Part shown: positions 1 to 9,200 of the stretch, piece by piece
Numbering within the stretch: the first letter of the stretch is position 1
Layout: the number at the start of each line of letters is the position of its first letter
Origin: Tubiluchus corallicola
Lineage: Eukaryota; Priapulida; Priapulimorpha; Priapulimorphida; Tubiluchidae
Direction: 5' to 3'
DNA length: 64,000 bases
NCBI GenBank assembly: GCA_030141605.1
Contig: JAQGDQ010002410.1
Span: 1 to 64,000 of the forward strand
Position numbers and translations under genes: made by a program
The notes under the pieces: generated by a model
Database searches by the model: none
Told to the model about the DNA's origin: nothing
The model's input: only the letters and a program-made list of their open reading frames with translations

Positions 1-56
1 TTGCTGCCTACTCTATTGAAAGCTTTTCGGCTTCCGCTGTATATATAAGTTTGTCG

Positions 57-1034
57 TTACTTCCTTTGTAATTCGTCTTGGTTACTTTTTTCATTGTCTT
101 TCACTGCAAAACTTTTTCCCCAATCAAAATTGTACTTAAAGGAGACACCTACTCGCTGTGTATCCCTCTCTATATAAGAATAAATATATTGCCCTTGATA
201 GTCATTAGACGCCTCAAACCTGCCATTCCTATAAAAAATATCGTTGGCAAATATCCTTAAATTAGCCTTATTGTTCCAAAAATTCTTTTGAATAGATAGA
301 CTTAAATTAAAAGTACAAGCTTCATAATTAAGATATATATATGCTGACTTAGAACGAAACTCTATGTTCATTTCAACTCTAAAATCTTTGGGTAAAAGAA
401 AATAATTATTAGAAGAAACATAAAAAAAAGGAGCTTTATTTATAAAATCTTCTTCTTTAAAAATATAGTAGCTTAAGTACAGATAATTATCTGTTTTCCA
501 CCATTTACATATTTCAAAGGGACTAAATATAGTGAAAGTATAGCTTTCTGATTGAGCTAAGTTATTATAAGTATTTGTAGTAATATTAGTTTCAGGGTCT
601 CTATAAAAAAATTCTCCTATTACATCATCTTCATATGTATATTTTAATGCAAAATAATGTTTGTCTTTGAGGGCATAAGTAAGTTCTAAGTTTTGAGAAT
701 AAAAAGGAGTGAGGTTAGAATTTCCTTTTTTTACACTATATTCGCTTATAAGATATTCAAAAGGATTCATTATTCTATATGCGGGGCGCATTATTCTTCT
801 TCCATAATAAAGCATTAGCTTGTCTTCTTCAGACACAGGATATAACAAGAATATAGTAGGGAAAGGCTCTGTATAAGTATTACTGGTAGCCGAATCTAAG
901 GAATGAGAATAGGTGTCAAACTGGGTATGCTCTACACGAAGCCCGAGTGAATATTCTAATTTCTTTAATTTGGAGTTGAAACTCACATAACCTGAATAAA
1001 TATTTTCTGTATAGCTAAACCTATCTGTTCTAAG
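57..1034 (-). pseudogene. C-terminal part of a TonB-dependent outer-membrane receptor (OMP_b-brl_3 type), 5' end missing
   Basis: The frame is open from 1034 down to a TAA at 57, about 325 residues. It reads as the last part of an outer-membrane beta-barrel: alternating aromatic strands, a YSGYVSFNSK...LGLRVEHT segment typical of the TonB-receptor barrel middle, and amphipathic strands ending in KYNFDWGKSF. A GTG at 986 could act as a start, but receptor-like sequence continues upstream of it, so I read the gene as 5'-truncated at the junction near 1027. There is no plug, signal peptide or TonB box. The last 97 codons lie in the left arm of a large inverted repeat. Barrels of this family often sit beside GG-leader peptide loci, as here, but a role in peptide export or uptake is inference. 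An intact copy could lie left of the window. Confidence 0.75.
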
Positions 1035-1325
1035 TCAGCATATATATATCTTAATTATGAAGCTTGTACTTTTAATTTAAGTCTATCTATTCAAAAGAAT
1101 TTTTGGAACAATAAGGCTAATTTAAGGATATTTGCCAACGATATTTTTTATAGGAATGGCAGGTATGAGGCGTCTAATGACTATCAAGGGCAATATATTT
1201 ATTCTTATATAGAGAGGGATACACAGCGAGTAGGTGTCTCCTTTAAGTACAATTTTGATTGGGGAAAAAGTTTTGCAGTGAAAGACAATGAAAAAAGTAA
1301 CCAAGACGAATTACAAAGGAAGTAA
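1027..1325 (+). pseudogene. Inverted duplicate of the receptor C-terminus (headless cassette)
   Basis: Read on the + strand, this encodes the same last ~97 residues as the minus-strand receptor fragment (from RSKSAYIYLN to the Lys before the stop). I saw one amino-acid difference, a Tyr where the other copy has Phe in the NGRFEAS segment. Upstream of 1027 the similarity stops abruptly and the frame meets a stop at 993-995, so this copy has no beginning and cannot make a receptor alone. It may be a silent cassette, the product of an inversion or duplication, or an assembly fold-back. Confidence 0.7.
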
Positions 1326-1346
1326 CGACAAACTTATATATACAGC

Positions 1347-1494
1347 GGAAGCCGAAAAGCTTGAATAGAGTAGGCACAAACCAAAATAATTATTAAAAGT
1401 AAAGTGGAAGCCGAAAAGCTTGAATAGAGTAGGCGCAAACCAAAATAATTATTAAAAGTAAAGTGGAAGCCGAAAAACTTTCAATAGAGTAGGC
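1347..1494 (+). repeat. Tandem repeat, three ~29-bp boxes at 59-bp period, plus an inverted copy at 6-35
   Basis: The boxes at 1347-1375, 1406-1434 and 1465-1494 all begin GGAAGCCGAAAA and end AATAGAGTAGGC. The 30-bp sequences between them are nearly identical, so this is a 59-bp tandem repeat and not a CRISPR. A fourth box lies inverted at 6-35, just past the stop codon of the other receptor copy. Every receptor 3' end here is therefore followed by a box. Use as a recombination site is a hypothesis. Confidence 0.8.
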
Positions 1495-1519
1495 AACAAA
1501 TTTTTAAATCTTAATCATT

Positions 1520-1648
1520 ATGAATAAAGAAAAAAAAGAACTTTTAGCCAAAGAAGCTAAAAAACTGCTAAATGCAGATATGGTGAAACTAAAAGGTGGT
1601 TCACTTTGCAAATGTTTCCTGAGCAATGCCTGTAGTGAAAATACCTAA
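1520..1648 (+). CDS. RiPP precursor peptide with double-glycine leader
   Basis: A 42-codon gene with ATG at 1520 and TAA at 1646-1648. The product has a Lys/Glu/Leu-rich amphipathic leader (MNKEKKELLAKEAKKLLNAD, then MVKLKGG). Gly-Gly at residues 26-27 is a classic cleavage point for C39 peptidases. The predicted core is the 15-residue SLCKCFLSNACSENT, with Cys at 30, 32 and 38 plus Ser, Asn and Thr side chains. It resembles the GG-leader natural-product precursors of Bacteroidales that accompany radical SAM maturases. It sits 70 bp upstream of exactly such a maturase and a C39 exporter. The modification and the final activity (antimicrobial, signal or other) are unknown. It is too short for most gene callers. 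Confidence 0.85.
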   Translation: MNKEKKELLAKEAKKLLNADMVKLKGGSLCKCFLSNACSENT

Positions 1649-1657
1649 TCACTAATC

Positions 1658-1691
1658 AACAAGAGGGTATTATATTTTATACCCTCTTGTT
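1658..1691 (+). terminator. Strong hairpin between precursor and maturase (partial terminator or mRNA stabiliser)
   Basis: A perfect 13-bp stem (1658-1670 with 1679-1691, arm AACAAGAGGGTAT) encloses an 8-nt AT loop, 10 nt after the precursor stop and 28 nt before the maturase start. Such hairpins after RiPP precursors commonly let the precursor be made in excess over its enzymes. A short T-poor tail follows, so it may be an attenuator and not a full stop. Confidence 0.75.
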
Positions 1692-1718
1692 AACTTATTT
1701 AACTAATAACTGTAAATA

Positions 1719-3212
1719 ATGGATAGAATAAAATTAAACCCAGAATATGTATTGAAAAAAGATACAGGTAAAGTATTGCTAACAACTAAAGAGCCACTAA
1801 GAACAGAAGAAACGAATGTTGAGGCTATAATACACCCTATTCACGCTATGGTATTATCTTTTTTTGATGGGAGGAAAACTGAAGAAGCAATTTCTAATGC
1901 TACTAAATATCTTAATATACCGTATTCTGAAGTTAATAATTTTGTGGAAAAGATAACAGAAAATGAACACCTAATAGGTGTTAAAATAAGTGATAATTTC
2001 TCTTTTGCTTTTCCTCCAAAGACACTCATTAAATCAGATACCCTTTCTAAATATAAATATAATCCAGATGATTTTTTATATGAAGATATAATCTTGAAAA
2101 CAACCAGACATTTAACTCCAACTCGTATTACATTTATGGCAACCACTAGGTGTGTAACAGACTGTATCTATTGTTATGCAAATAGAACTCCAGTTAAAGA
2201 GCTTATTCCTCTACCACGTATTAAAAAGCTTATTAAAGAAGCCAGAGATTTAAATGTTGTATCATTTGATGTAATTGGGGGAGAGTTCTTTTTATATAGA
2301 TATTGGAAGGAAATATTACAAGAACTCTATAAATATGATTATTCTCCTTATATCTCTACAAAAGTTCCTATTCCCGAAAAAATCATTGCCTCTTTAAAAG
2401 AGTTAGGTATGAAAGATATACAAATCTCACTTGATACCCTAATAGAAAAAAATTTAACTACATTGCTAAATGTGAAGAGTGATTACTTAACAAAAATAAA
2501 AAAAACGCTGGAACTGTTAGAAAAATACAATATTGAGGTAAGATTACATACTATTCTTACTGAAATAAATAGCACTGTTCAAGATATGAATTCTATTTAT
2601 GAGTTTATTAAAGACAAAAAAAATATTTCTACTTGGAAAATTGATGCTGCGAGCTCCACATTATATAAAGCCAAAGATAGATTTCCCGAAATAAAAATTC
2701 ATAGAGAAAACCTAAGAAAGATAAGTGATTATTTTGTGAAATTAAAGGAGGAAAATAAGAATTTAAGAATTGTTGCAGGAGATTTAAATTTAGATAATAA
2801 TCCTTCTACTAATGAACTTACCGAAAAGGAAAAAACAAGATTTTATAAAGTAGAAGAAAGACCTATTTTTTGTCCTGCAAATTATTCCAGTTTATTCATT
2901 TTACCAGATGGTAAAGTAACTATTTGTGAAGAACTTTACTGGAAGCCTCAATTTATTATAGGAGACTCTATTACTCAAAGTCTTGAAGAGATATGGAATT
3001 CAGAGAAAGCCACCAATCTTTATTATATCCAACAAAAGCATATTCGTAGCCAAAGCCCTTGTAGTAGTTGTAACATATTTGACAAATGCAGACACGAAAA
3101 TGGAGGGGTTTGTTGGAGAGAAATAATAAAAGCTTATGGAGAAGAAAATTGGGATTATCCAGACCCTAATTGCCCCGAAGCCCCTAAGGTAACTAAAGAT
3201 ATTTATGTTTAG
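1719..3212 (+). CDS. Radical SAM/SPASM peptide maturase with N-terminal PqqD-like recognition domain
   Basis: 497 residues. Residues about 1-85 resemble a PqqD-like RiPP recognition element (strands, then HAMVLSFFDG and helices), expected to grip the leader. The radical SAM cluster motif CVTDCIYC gives Cys145, Cys149 and Cys152 (CX3CX2C). A GGE-like motif is at about 187-189. The C-terminal SPASM domain has seven Cys: 385 and 403 (CX12GX4C), 448, 451 and 457 (CX2CX5C), 465 and 485, enough for two auxiliary Fe-S clusters. Family knowledge suggests it modifies the precursor at 1520, probably by a thioether or another radical cross-link; the exact bond cannot be read from sequence. The stop overlaps the exporter start by 8 bp, so the two are translationally coupled. 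Confidence 0.92.
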   Translation: MDRIKLNPEYVLKKDTGKVLLTTKEPLRTEETNVEAIIHPIHAMVLSFFDGRKTEEAISNATKYLNIPYSEVNNFVEKITENEHLIGVKISDNFSFAFPPKTLIKSDTLSKYKYNPDDFLYEDIILKTTRHLTPTRITFMATTRCVTDCIYCYANRTPVKELIPLPRIKKLIKEARDLNVVSFDVIGGEFFLYRYWKEILQELYKYDYSPYISTKVPIPEKIIASLKELGMKDIQISLDTLIEKNLTTLLNVKSDYLTKIKKTLELLEKYNIEVRLHTILTEINSTVQDMNSIYEFIKDKKNISTWKIDAASSTLYKAKDRFPEIKIHRENLRKISDYFVKLKEENKNLRIVAGDLNLDNNPSTNELTEKEKTRFYKVEERPIFCPANYSSLFILPDGKVTICEELYWKPQFIIGDSITQSLEEIWNSEKATNLYYIQQKHIRSQSPCSSCNIFDKCRHENGGVCWREIIKAYGEENWDYPDPNCPEAPKVTKDIYV

Positions 3213-5418
3213 AAAGCGTTTCCCCTCTTGCTACCAAAGGGATGCTATGGATTGTGGCGCTGCTTGTTTAAAGTCTATAGCACAATATTACGGCAAAAGT
3301 TTTGACTTAGAAGAAATAAGGGAGAAGAGTTATATTACCAACGAAGGTGTTTCGCTGATGGGCATAGTAGAAGCAGCTAAACATTATGGTTTCTCTACAA
3401 AGGGCTATAAACTAACGATTAAAGCTTTAAAAGAGCGGTTTCAAAAACCTTGTATTCTGCATTGGAATCAAAATCATTTTGTAGTCCTTTACAAGATAAC
3501 TCAAAAGAAAAAGGCTACAAAATTCCATATCGCAGACCCTAGTACGGGGAAAATAGTCATAAACGAAGAAGTCTTTAAAAAAGCTTGGCTTGGGAATAAG
3601 AATTACAACGAGAAAGAAAAAACAATGGGGGCTGTTTTATTCTTAGAGCCTACCAAATCATTCTATGGGCAAAAAAGTCAAAAGGCTAAACTACATTTCA
3701 ACTTCCGTAAGATATGGGGATATACTAAACCCTATAAAAAAGCATTAAGGCAACTTTTATATTGTGTATTATTTGTCAATCTTATTCAATTTACTTTTCC
3801 TTTTCTCGCCCAAATTATAGTTGATGTTGGTATCAGTCAAAAAAGTGTGAATATCATACTAATGATACTCATTGCTCAAGTGGTATTGTATATAAGCACC
3901 AACCTTTCTGATTTTGTAAGGAGGTGGCTGTTATTACAAGTTAATAGCAGGATAAATATATTTATGATTTCAGACTTTTTATTTAAACTTACCCAACTAC
4001 CTATACGTTTCTTTGACAATAAACTACTGGGTGATATTCTGCAAAGAATAAATGACCATTCTAAGATAGAACATTTTCTGACCTCTACTGTAACCAATGT
4101 TTTCTTTTCATTCAGCACCTTAATTATCTTTGGAATAGTTCTTTCTATCTATAGTTTTCAACTCTTTTTATTGTTTTTGGTGGGTAGTGTGCTTTACATA
4201 CTTTGGATTTACATATTTTTAGAAAAACGCAAAGAAATAGATTATGCTCGTTTCATTCAACAGTCGGCAAACAGTAGTAACTTAGTAGAGTTCATAAGGG
4301 GAATGAAAGATGTTAAACTTTACAATTGCCATAACGAGAAACGTTGGGAGTGGGAAAAAATACAAGTAAAACTTTTCAAACTTAATTTAAACAGTCTATC
4401 TATTGAGCAATATCAGAGTATAGGCAGTTTACTCATCAATCAAATAAAAAATGTATTGATTACTTTCCTTAGTGCTAAGATGGTGATAGAAGGTGAATTA
4501 TCTCTGGGGATGATGTTATCGGTACAGTTTATTGTAGGGCAGTTGGAAGGACCTATCAATCAAACTATTGAATTTATGCACTCTTGGCAAGATGCTAAAA
4601 TCTCATTTGAAAGACTGGGGGAAGTACATAAAAAAGAAAATGAAGAAAAAGGAACAGAAATAGCTGTTTCCAATACTACACAATATAATATTACTTTAAA
4701 AAATATCTCTTTTCAATATGAAGGTCCTTATTCGCCCAAAGTATTACAAAATATCAACTTAGAAATTCCTTTTGGCAAAACTACTGCTATTGTAGGCACC
4801 AGTGGAAGTGGTAAAACTACATTAATAAAAATGCTTTTGGGTTTTTACGAACCTATTGAAGGTGAAATATTGATAGGAAGCAGTCTATTAAAGCAGATTA
4901 ACCTACCCACGTGGAGAAATCGTTGTGGAGTTATTCTGCAAGATAGTTTTATCTTCTCAGATACCATAGCCAACAACATAACCTTATCAGAAGAGAATAT
5001 TGACTACAAAAGGTTAGAGTATGCTACCCAAATGGCAAATATATTGGACTTAGTAGAATCTTTACCCCTAAAATTTAACACTAAGATAGGAGCAGATGGA
5101 CACGGTTTAAGTCAAGGACAACAACAAAGGCTTTTAATAGCCAGAGCTATCTACAAAGACCCTGATTACATATTCTTTGATGAAGCAACCAACTCGTTGG
5201 ATGCAAGTAATGAAAACGAAATAATGAACAACATAGAGGTTTTCAGTAAGAACAAAACTGCTATTGTCATTGCACATAGATTTAGCACTATAAAAAATGC
5301 AGACCAAATAGTTGTATTACAAAAGGGTAAAATCATTGAAAAGGGTAAACACGGTGAACTAATGAAAAGAGGTAAGATATACTACAACTTAATGAAAGAA
5401 CAATTGAACTTAAACTAA
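3205..5418 (+). CDS. Peptidase-containing (C39) ABC exporter
   Basis: 737 residues, one-polypeptide exporter. N-terminal C39 peptidase: Gln11 and catalytic Cys17 in QRDAMDCGAAC, His in HWNQNHFVV (about 90-98), Asp in ADPSTGK. It should cut after the Gly-Gly of the peptide leader. About six membrane segments follow (roughly 175-450). The C-terminal ATPase has Walker A GTSGSGKTT, Q-loop ILQD, signature LSQGQQQR, Walker B YIFFDEATNSLD and an H-loop AHRFST. It overlaps the maturase gene and is 8 bp upstream of the adaptor, so this is one operon. The product is inner-membrane and would cleave and export the modified peptide. Confidence 0.95.
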   Translation: MFRKRFPSCYQRDAMDCGAACLKSIAQYYGKSFDLEEIREKSYITNEGVSLMGIVEAAKHYGFSTKGYKLTIKALKERFQKPCILHWNQNHFVVLYKITQKKKATKFHIADPSTGKIVINEEVFKKAWLGNKNYNEKEKTMGAVLFLEPTKSFYGQKSQKAKLHFNFRKIWGYTKPYKKALRQLLYCVLFVNLIQFTFPFLAQIIVDVGISQKSVNIILMILIAQVVLYISTNLSDFVRRWLLLQVNSRINIFMISDFLFKLTQLPIRFFDNKLLGDILQRINDHSKIEHFLTSTVTNVFFSFSTLIIFGIVLSIYSFQLFLLFLVGSVLYILWIYIFLEKRKEIDYARFIQQSANSSNLVEFIRGMKDVKLYNCHNEKRWEWEKIQVKLFKLNLNSLSIEQYQSIGSLLINQIKNVLITFLSAKMVIEGELSLGMMLSVQFIVGQLEGPINQTIEFMHSWQDAKISFERLGEVHKKENEEKGTEIAVSNTTQYNITLKNISFQYEGPYSPKVLQNINLEIPFGKTTAIVGTSGSGKTTLIKMLLGFYEPIEGEILIGSSLLKQINLPTWRNRCGVILQDSFIFSDTIANNITLSEENIDYKRLEYATQMANILDLVESLPLKFNTKIGADGHGLSQGQQQRLLIARAIYKDPDYIFFDEATNSLDASNENEIMNNIEVFSKNKTAIVIAHRFSTIKNADQIVVLQKGKIIEKGKHGELMKRGKIYYNLMKEQLNLN

Positions 5419-5426
5419 TATTTTAA

Positions 5427-5891
5427 ATGGACAATAAAAATAGCAAGGAATTTGCAGATATAATGAAGTTTCAACCCAATAGGCTATCTAAAATGGTCGT
5501 AGTTAGTTCGTTTTTCATTATTGTGTTACTTATTGCCCTTGCTTTATTTATTGAAGTGCCAGAGGAAAAACTAAGTTTTCAGGTAGAAGTAAATGAAGTC
5601 TCTTTACTAGCAGAGAATTCCATTTCTCTCTTAGTTCCAGATAATTATCAAAGTACATTAAATGCAGACCAAAGAATTTCTATTTCTTTTCAGAATCAAC
5701 GTATGGAAGGAAGAATTGATAAAGTAGTGGAAAACCTTACAAATTCTCGGGGTAAAATATTAGTCATAATGATAGTGGAGAACCCCTTTAATACGAAGGA
5801 CATAAGACAACAAGATACTGTAAAAGTAGAAGTAATAGCAAAGAAAATTCCTATCTTAGAAAAACTAATTCCTTCTATTAAAAGAAAATAG
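5427..5891 (+). CDS. Very short HlyD-like membrane-fusion (adaptor) protein
   Basis: 154 residues. A cytoplasmic N-terminus is followed by one membrane segment (about 25-45, VVVSSFFIIVLLIALALFI). A periplasmic part then resembles the strand-rich barrel end of HlyD adaptors (LLVPDNYQSTLNADQRISI...GRIDKV). Typical HlyD partners of C39 exporters have about 400 residues with a long coiled-coil hairpin and a lipoyl half-motif on each side; both are missing here. There is no frameshift in view and the gene ends cleanly before a hairpin. It could be a functional mini-adaptor or an internally deleted relic. Assignment rests on position, topology and weak sequence resemblance. Confidence 0.6.
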   Translation: MDNKNSKEFADIMKFQPNRLSKMVVVSSFFIIVLLIALALFIEVPEEKLSFQVEVNEVSLLAENSISLLVPDNYQSTLNADQRISISFQNQRMEGRIDKVVENLTNSRGKILVIMIVENPFNTKDIRQQDTVKVEVIAKKIPILEKLIPSIKRK

Positions 5892-5901
5892 CAATATTAA
5901 T

Positions 5902-5928
5902 ATATCATTACATAAAATGTAATGATAT
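5902..5928 (+). terminator. Hairpin after the peptide operon
   Basis: Perfect 12-bp stem ATATCATTACAT / ATGTAATGATAT with an AAA loop, 10 bp after the adaptor stop, then GCAATTTT. AT-rich but positioned as the operon terminator. Confidence 0.6.
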
Positions 5929-6067
5929 GCAATTTTAAACTAAATTCTGAATAGTGCCATAAGGAATATCATTTTTAAGTTGCTAACTTAATAAAAAGTA
6001 CTTTTTGAAAATATATAAAAAGCAGGAGAAGAAAAAGAAGTAGTTTTTTGCTATTATTTATAGAGCC

Positions 6068-6136
6068 CTGTCTTGTCCTGAAATAGGTTTACACTCATGT
6101 GGTGAGTAAAAGACAACTTATATCAGGACAAGACAG
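6068..6136. mobile_element. 69-bp element with 14-bp perfect inverted ends (MITE or abutted IS termini)
   Basis: CTGTCTTGTCCTGA at 6068-6081 pairs perfectly with 6123-6136, and imperfect pairing continues inward (ACTCA with TGAGT). The ends look like insertion-sequence termini, but only about 40 bp lie between them and there is no transposase. The rest of the 5892-6250 gap contains the operon terminator and no other recognisable feature. Confidence 0.6.
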
Positions 6137-6250
6137 TTTTCATAATTTTATGTTTTGAGGGTTTGGCACTTTCTACGTTGTATTTACGTTGCAAATGGGT
6201 ATTTAGGTATAAAGATACTAAAAATAATCTACATTCTTACAATAGGCTAT

Positions 6251-9200
6251 TTATTTACCTTCTACTATGGCTATTTCCTCTTGGGTGAGATTGTATAGCT
6301 TATATACCATAGTGTCTATTTCTTTTTCTAAGGTGGTGGTATCTTGCCCTTGTTCTTTGGCTTGTAGTATTGCCTCTACCTTGTCTATATACGGTTGTTG
6401 CTCGGTGGAGATGAGTTGGGGAATGGGAATATTTTCTACATATTGGTTAGACAGTCTATAACCAGTACTTCCATATTGATGAACATTTTTATCTACCCAA
6501 TAATTGACAACTTTGGAATTTAAAATAGATGTAATAAACCGTCCTTCACTTTTTTCATAATTAGATAAAAGCCATACTATCTAAAATATATTCATTAGGA
6601 GGAGACAAACAAAAAGTAGGTTCTTGTGTAATTCTTTGCCACACAATCTTCTCCTTTTCAAACTCGGGGTAGTAGGTAGCTGCACACCTTTGCAGTGCAT
6701 ACCATTCATAACGTATTCCTGTTTCAGCCTTGTTTCTTTTACTTAGTTTTTCTTTGTGCTGGAGTAAGTGGTTGTATATAGCTGGATATTGTTTTCCAAA
6801 TTCTTTTTCTGCCTTTTCACTTGCCCCTTGTATAGTGCTATCCTTATGCAAGGGGAAATGCCAAGGAACAAATATCAACCACAAGTCAGCAAATTGAGCT
6901 TGGTATTTTTTGATGTCTCTACCTCTTAGTATGGGTTTTAGTATTTCTGCACTTTGGGGGTCTTGGGCTATGAGGTCGTCTTTCTTTGCCCCGTCTATGA
7001 TAAAGGCTTCGTTATAACCTGTTAATACTCCTCTATATATATTTATGTCCCAGTCTTTTAGGGGTGTGCCTATGTGTTCTATTTTGGTTTTTATAGCTTG
7101 TTCTATGGGGCTTAGTATTGTCCACGAGTTACCATCGGTGGGTGGGGTAAGTTTTATGCTATGCTCTTTTACATAATTTTGTAATGCTTGTACATTGGCA
7201 GGCGGTTTTTGTAGGGTGCAAGCTGTTAAGGGTTTTATATGGGTGTTTTCTGCTGCTGTTTTTTCAAAACTCAATATATTGGTATCTACAGTAGCCGTGT
7301 CAAATACATTAGCCCCGAGGTCTATCAATTGCAAGGGTTGTGTATAGGTAGCAAGGTAGGTACGTAAAGCCTTGCCATAGCCTGCCCGCATCCACTTGTT
7401 ACTGGTAATGTATGATAGTACTCCTTTAGGTTTCAATACTTGGTTGCCTCTCTCATAAAACAGTTGGTATATATCACCCATACGTGCAAAGGTTTGGTAG
7501 TTCATAGGCTTAAACTGGTTTGCCAATGCTCCTCCGTCCTTTTGTAGTTGTATATACGGTGGGTTGCCTATTACGGCATCAAAGCCTACAAAGTCGCCTT
7601 TATCGTCCAACACTTCGGGGAACTCAAACCTCCATTCAAATGCTCCCTTGTATTTGTTTTGCAATGCTGTTTTAAGGTTGTTTATATCCCGTTGCAATTG
7701 GTTGAGGGCTTCGCCTTCTTTTTCTGTAAAAGTCCCTATCAAGCTGTTTTGTTTTTGTAGTAGGTCGGTTAATGCTCCTTTCTTTTTCTGTAGTTTTTGG
7801 TAGTCGGGGTCTGTAGGGTTGATAAGGGTTTCAAACTGTTCTTTTAAACCTTCTATCTCCTTGCGGGCTTGGTCTCGGGTGGCTTTGTCATCAGTCATTT
7901 TGTAGAGAAATACTTGGTCTTTGTATTTTTCTGTGGCTCTTCTTATCCGTTGTGCATAGGCTGGTTGTAAGTCTCCTGTTTTTTGGTCTATTCCAAAACG
8001 GCTTATCAGCGAGTTGCCTTGTTTTATGTTAATATCTATGTTAGGTAAGGTTTCCAGTTCTTTAGCTTCTTTGTCTTTGTAGTAAGCATTTTTAAGTAAT
8101 TCAATCCACAATCTTAGCCTACATATATTTACAGAATTAGGGTTTAAATCTACTCCAAACAAGCAGTTTTCTATTAAGGTGCGTTTCTCCTCAAAAAGGG
8201 TTTTTTGTACTCTTTGGCTTTCTTTACTGTGTGGGTGGTAGGTGTATTCTTTGCCGTTTTCGTCTTTTATGTATAGCTCATCGTTCCATATCTCTATATC
8301 GTAGTACTTGATGGTTGCTCCCTTTTCATCTATTAGTATATTTAGTTGTCTTTTTATGTATATGAGTTCGTTAAGTGCAGAAACTAAGAAGTGTCCCGAG
8401 CCTACTGCTGGGTCGCATATCCGCAGACTGTTAAATATTTCGTTTGCCTCTTTTATGTCTTCTATCTTATTTCGTAAGTCTACAAGGGTTTTGCACGTCC
8501 ACCCCTTAGCTTCGTTAAACTTTTGTATTACTGTACGTTGTAGGATTTCTCTACACATATACATAGTAATAAAACTGGGTGTAAAGAATGAGCCGTCTTT
8601 ATAGCCGTTTATTTTCTCAAAGATAAGTCCCAAAACGGAGGCGTTGATAAGGGTTTTATCGGTGTGTGTAGCCTCTATAGAATAACCAAAGTTGTAAGAG
8701 GCGAGGAAGCTAAAAAGATAGTCTAAACCTTTGTGTGGGGTGTCTTTGTCTTGGGTGAGTATGGTATGAGTAAAGGGTGTGATGGTTTTGTTGTCGTGCA
8801 GGTTGTTTATGGTGGTGCTACTATCTTTTTCTAAAATAGAAGTTTCAAATAAAGAGGAGTTGAGGTAAGGCACATAGGGGTATCTGGTTTGTAGGGTATT
8901 GCTTCTATCTTGGAAAGGTTTGTTGAGTACACTAAAAAACAGTTCGTTAAGGTCGTTATAGTCTTGTATCTTTTTTGTGTTGAAAAATGAATATGCTGTG
9001 TCTCCCTTATGGTAAGAAAGTAGTTGAGCCTCTAAGAGTTTGAGAAACAATACACGGTTTACCCACGTTATAGTAAGTTGTAGGGCTATGGTATAGGTTT
9101 GCTCTTTGGGAGTGTCTCCGTATTCTTTGAGATTGAACCCAGAGGAATAGGGGTCGTTTTCTAATTGACTTATTGCATTTTCCAGTAGTGAGCCGTCTTG

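Larger units (their letters stand above)
1..1380. repeat. Large inverted repeat: arms 1-355 and 1027-~1380
   Basis: Left position p pairs with right position 1382-p. For example 355 pairs with 1027, and the two stop codons at 57 and 1325 pair. Along the coding part I found a single base difference (near 216/1166), and a small indel near the outer end at the GAAAAGCTT motif. The arms flank a 671-bp unique centre carrying the receptor middle. The left arm reaches the window edge, so its true length is unknown. Near-identity implies a recent duplication or ongoing gene conversion or inversion. Confidence 0.9.

Noticed and set aside
78-260. 60-codon frames at 78-260 (+) and 1122-1304 (-)
   Set aside because: They are mirror images of each other, lying antisense to the two receptor C-terminus copies; shadows of the inverted repeat.
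1347-1494. CRISPR-like array (29-bp repeats, 30-bp spacers)
   Set aside because: The two spacers are nearly identical to each other, there are only three units and no cas genes; it is a tandem repeat.
6267-6461. 64-codon + strand frame
   Set aside because: Antisense to the frameshifted C-terminal part of the type IIG gene, which shows clear family sequence.
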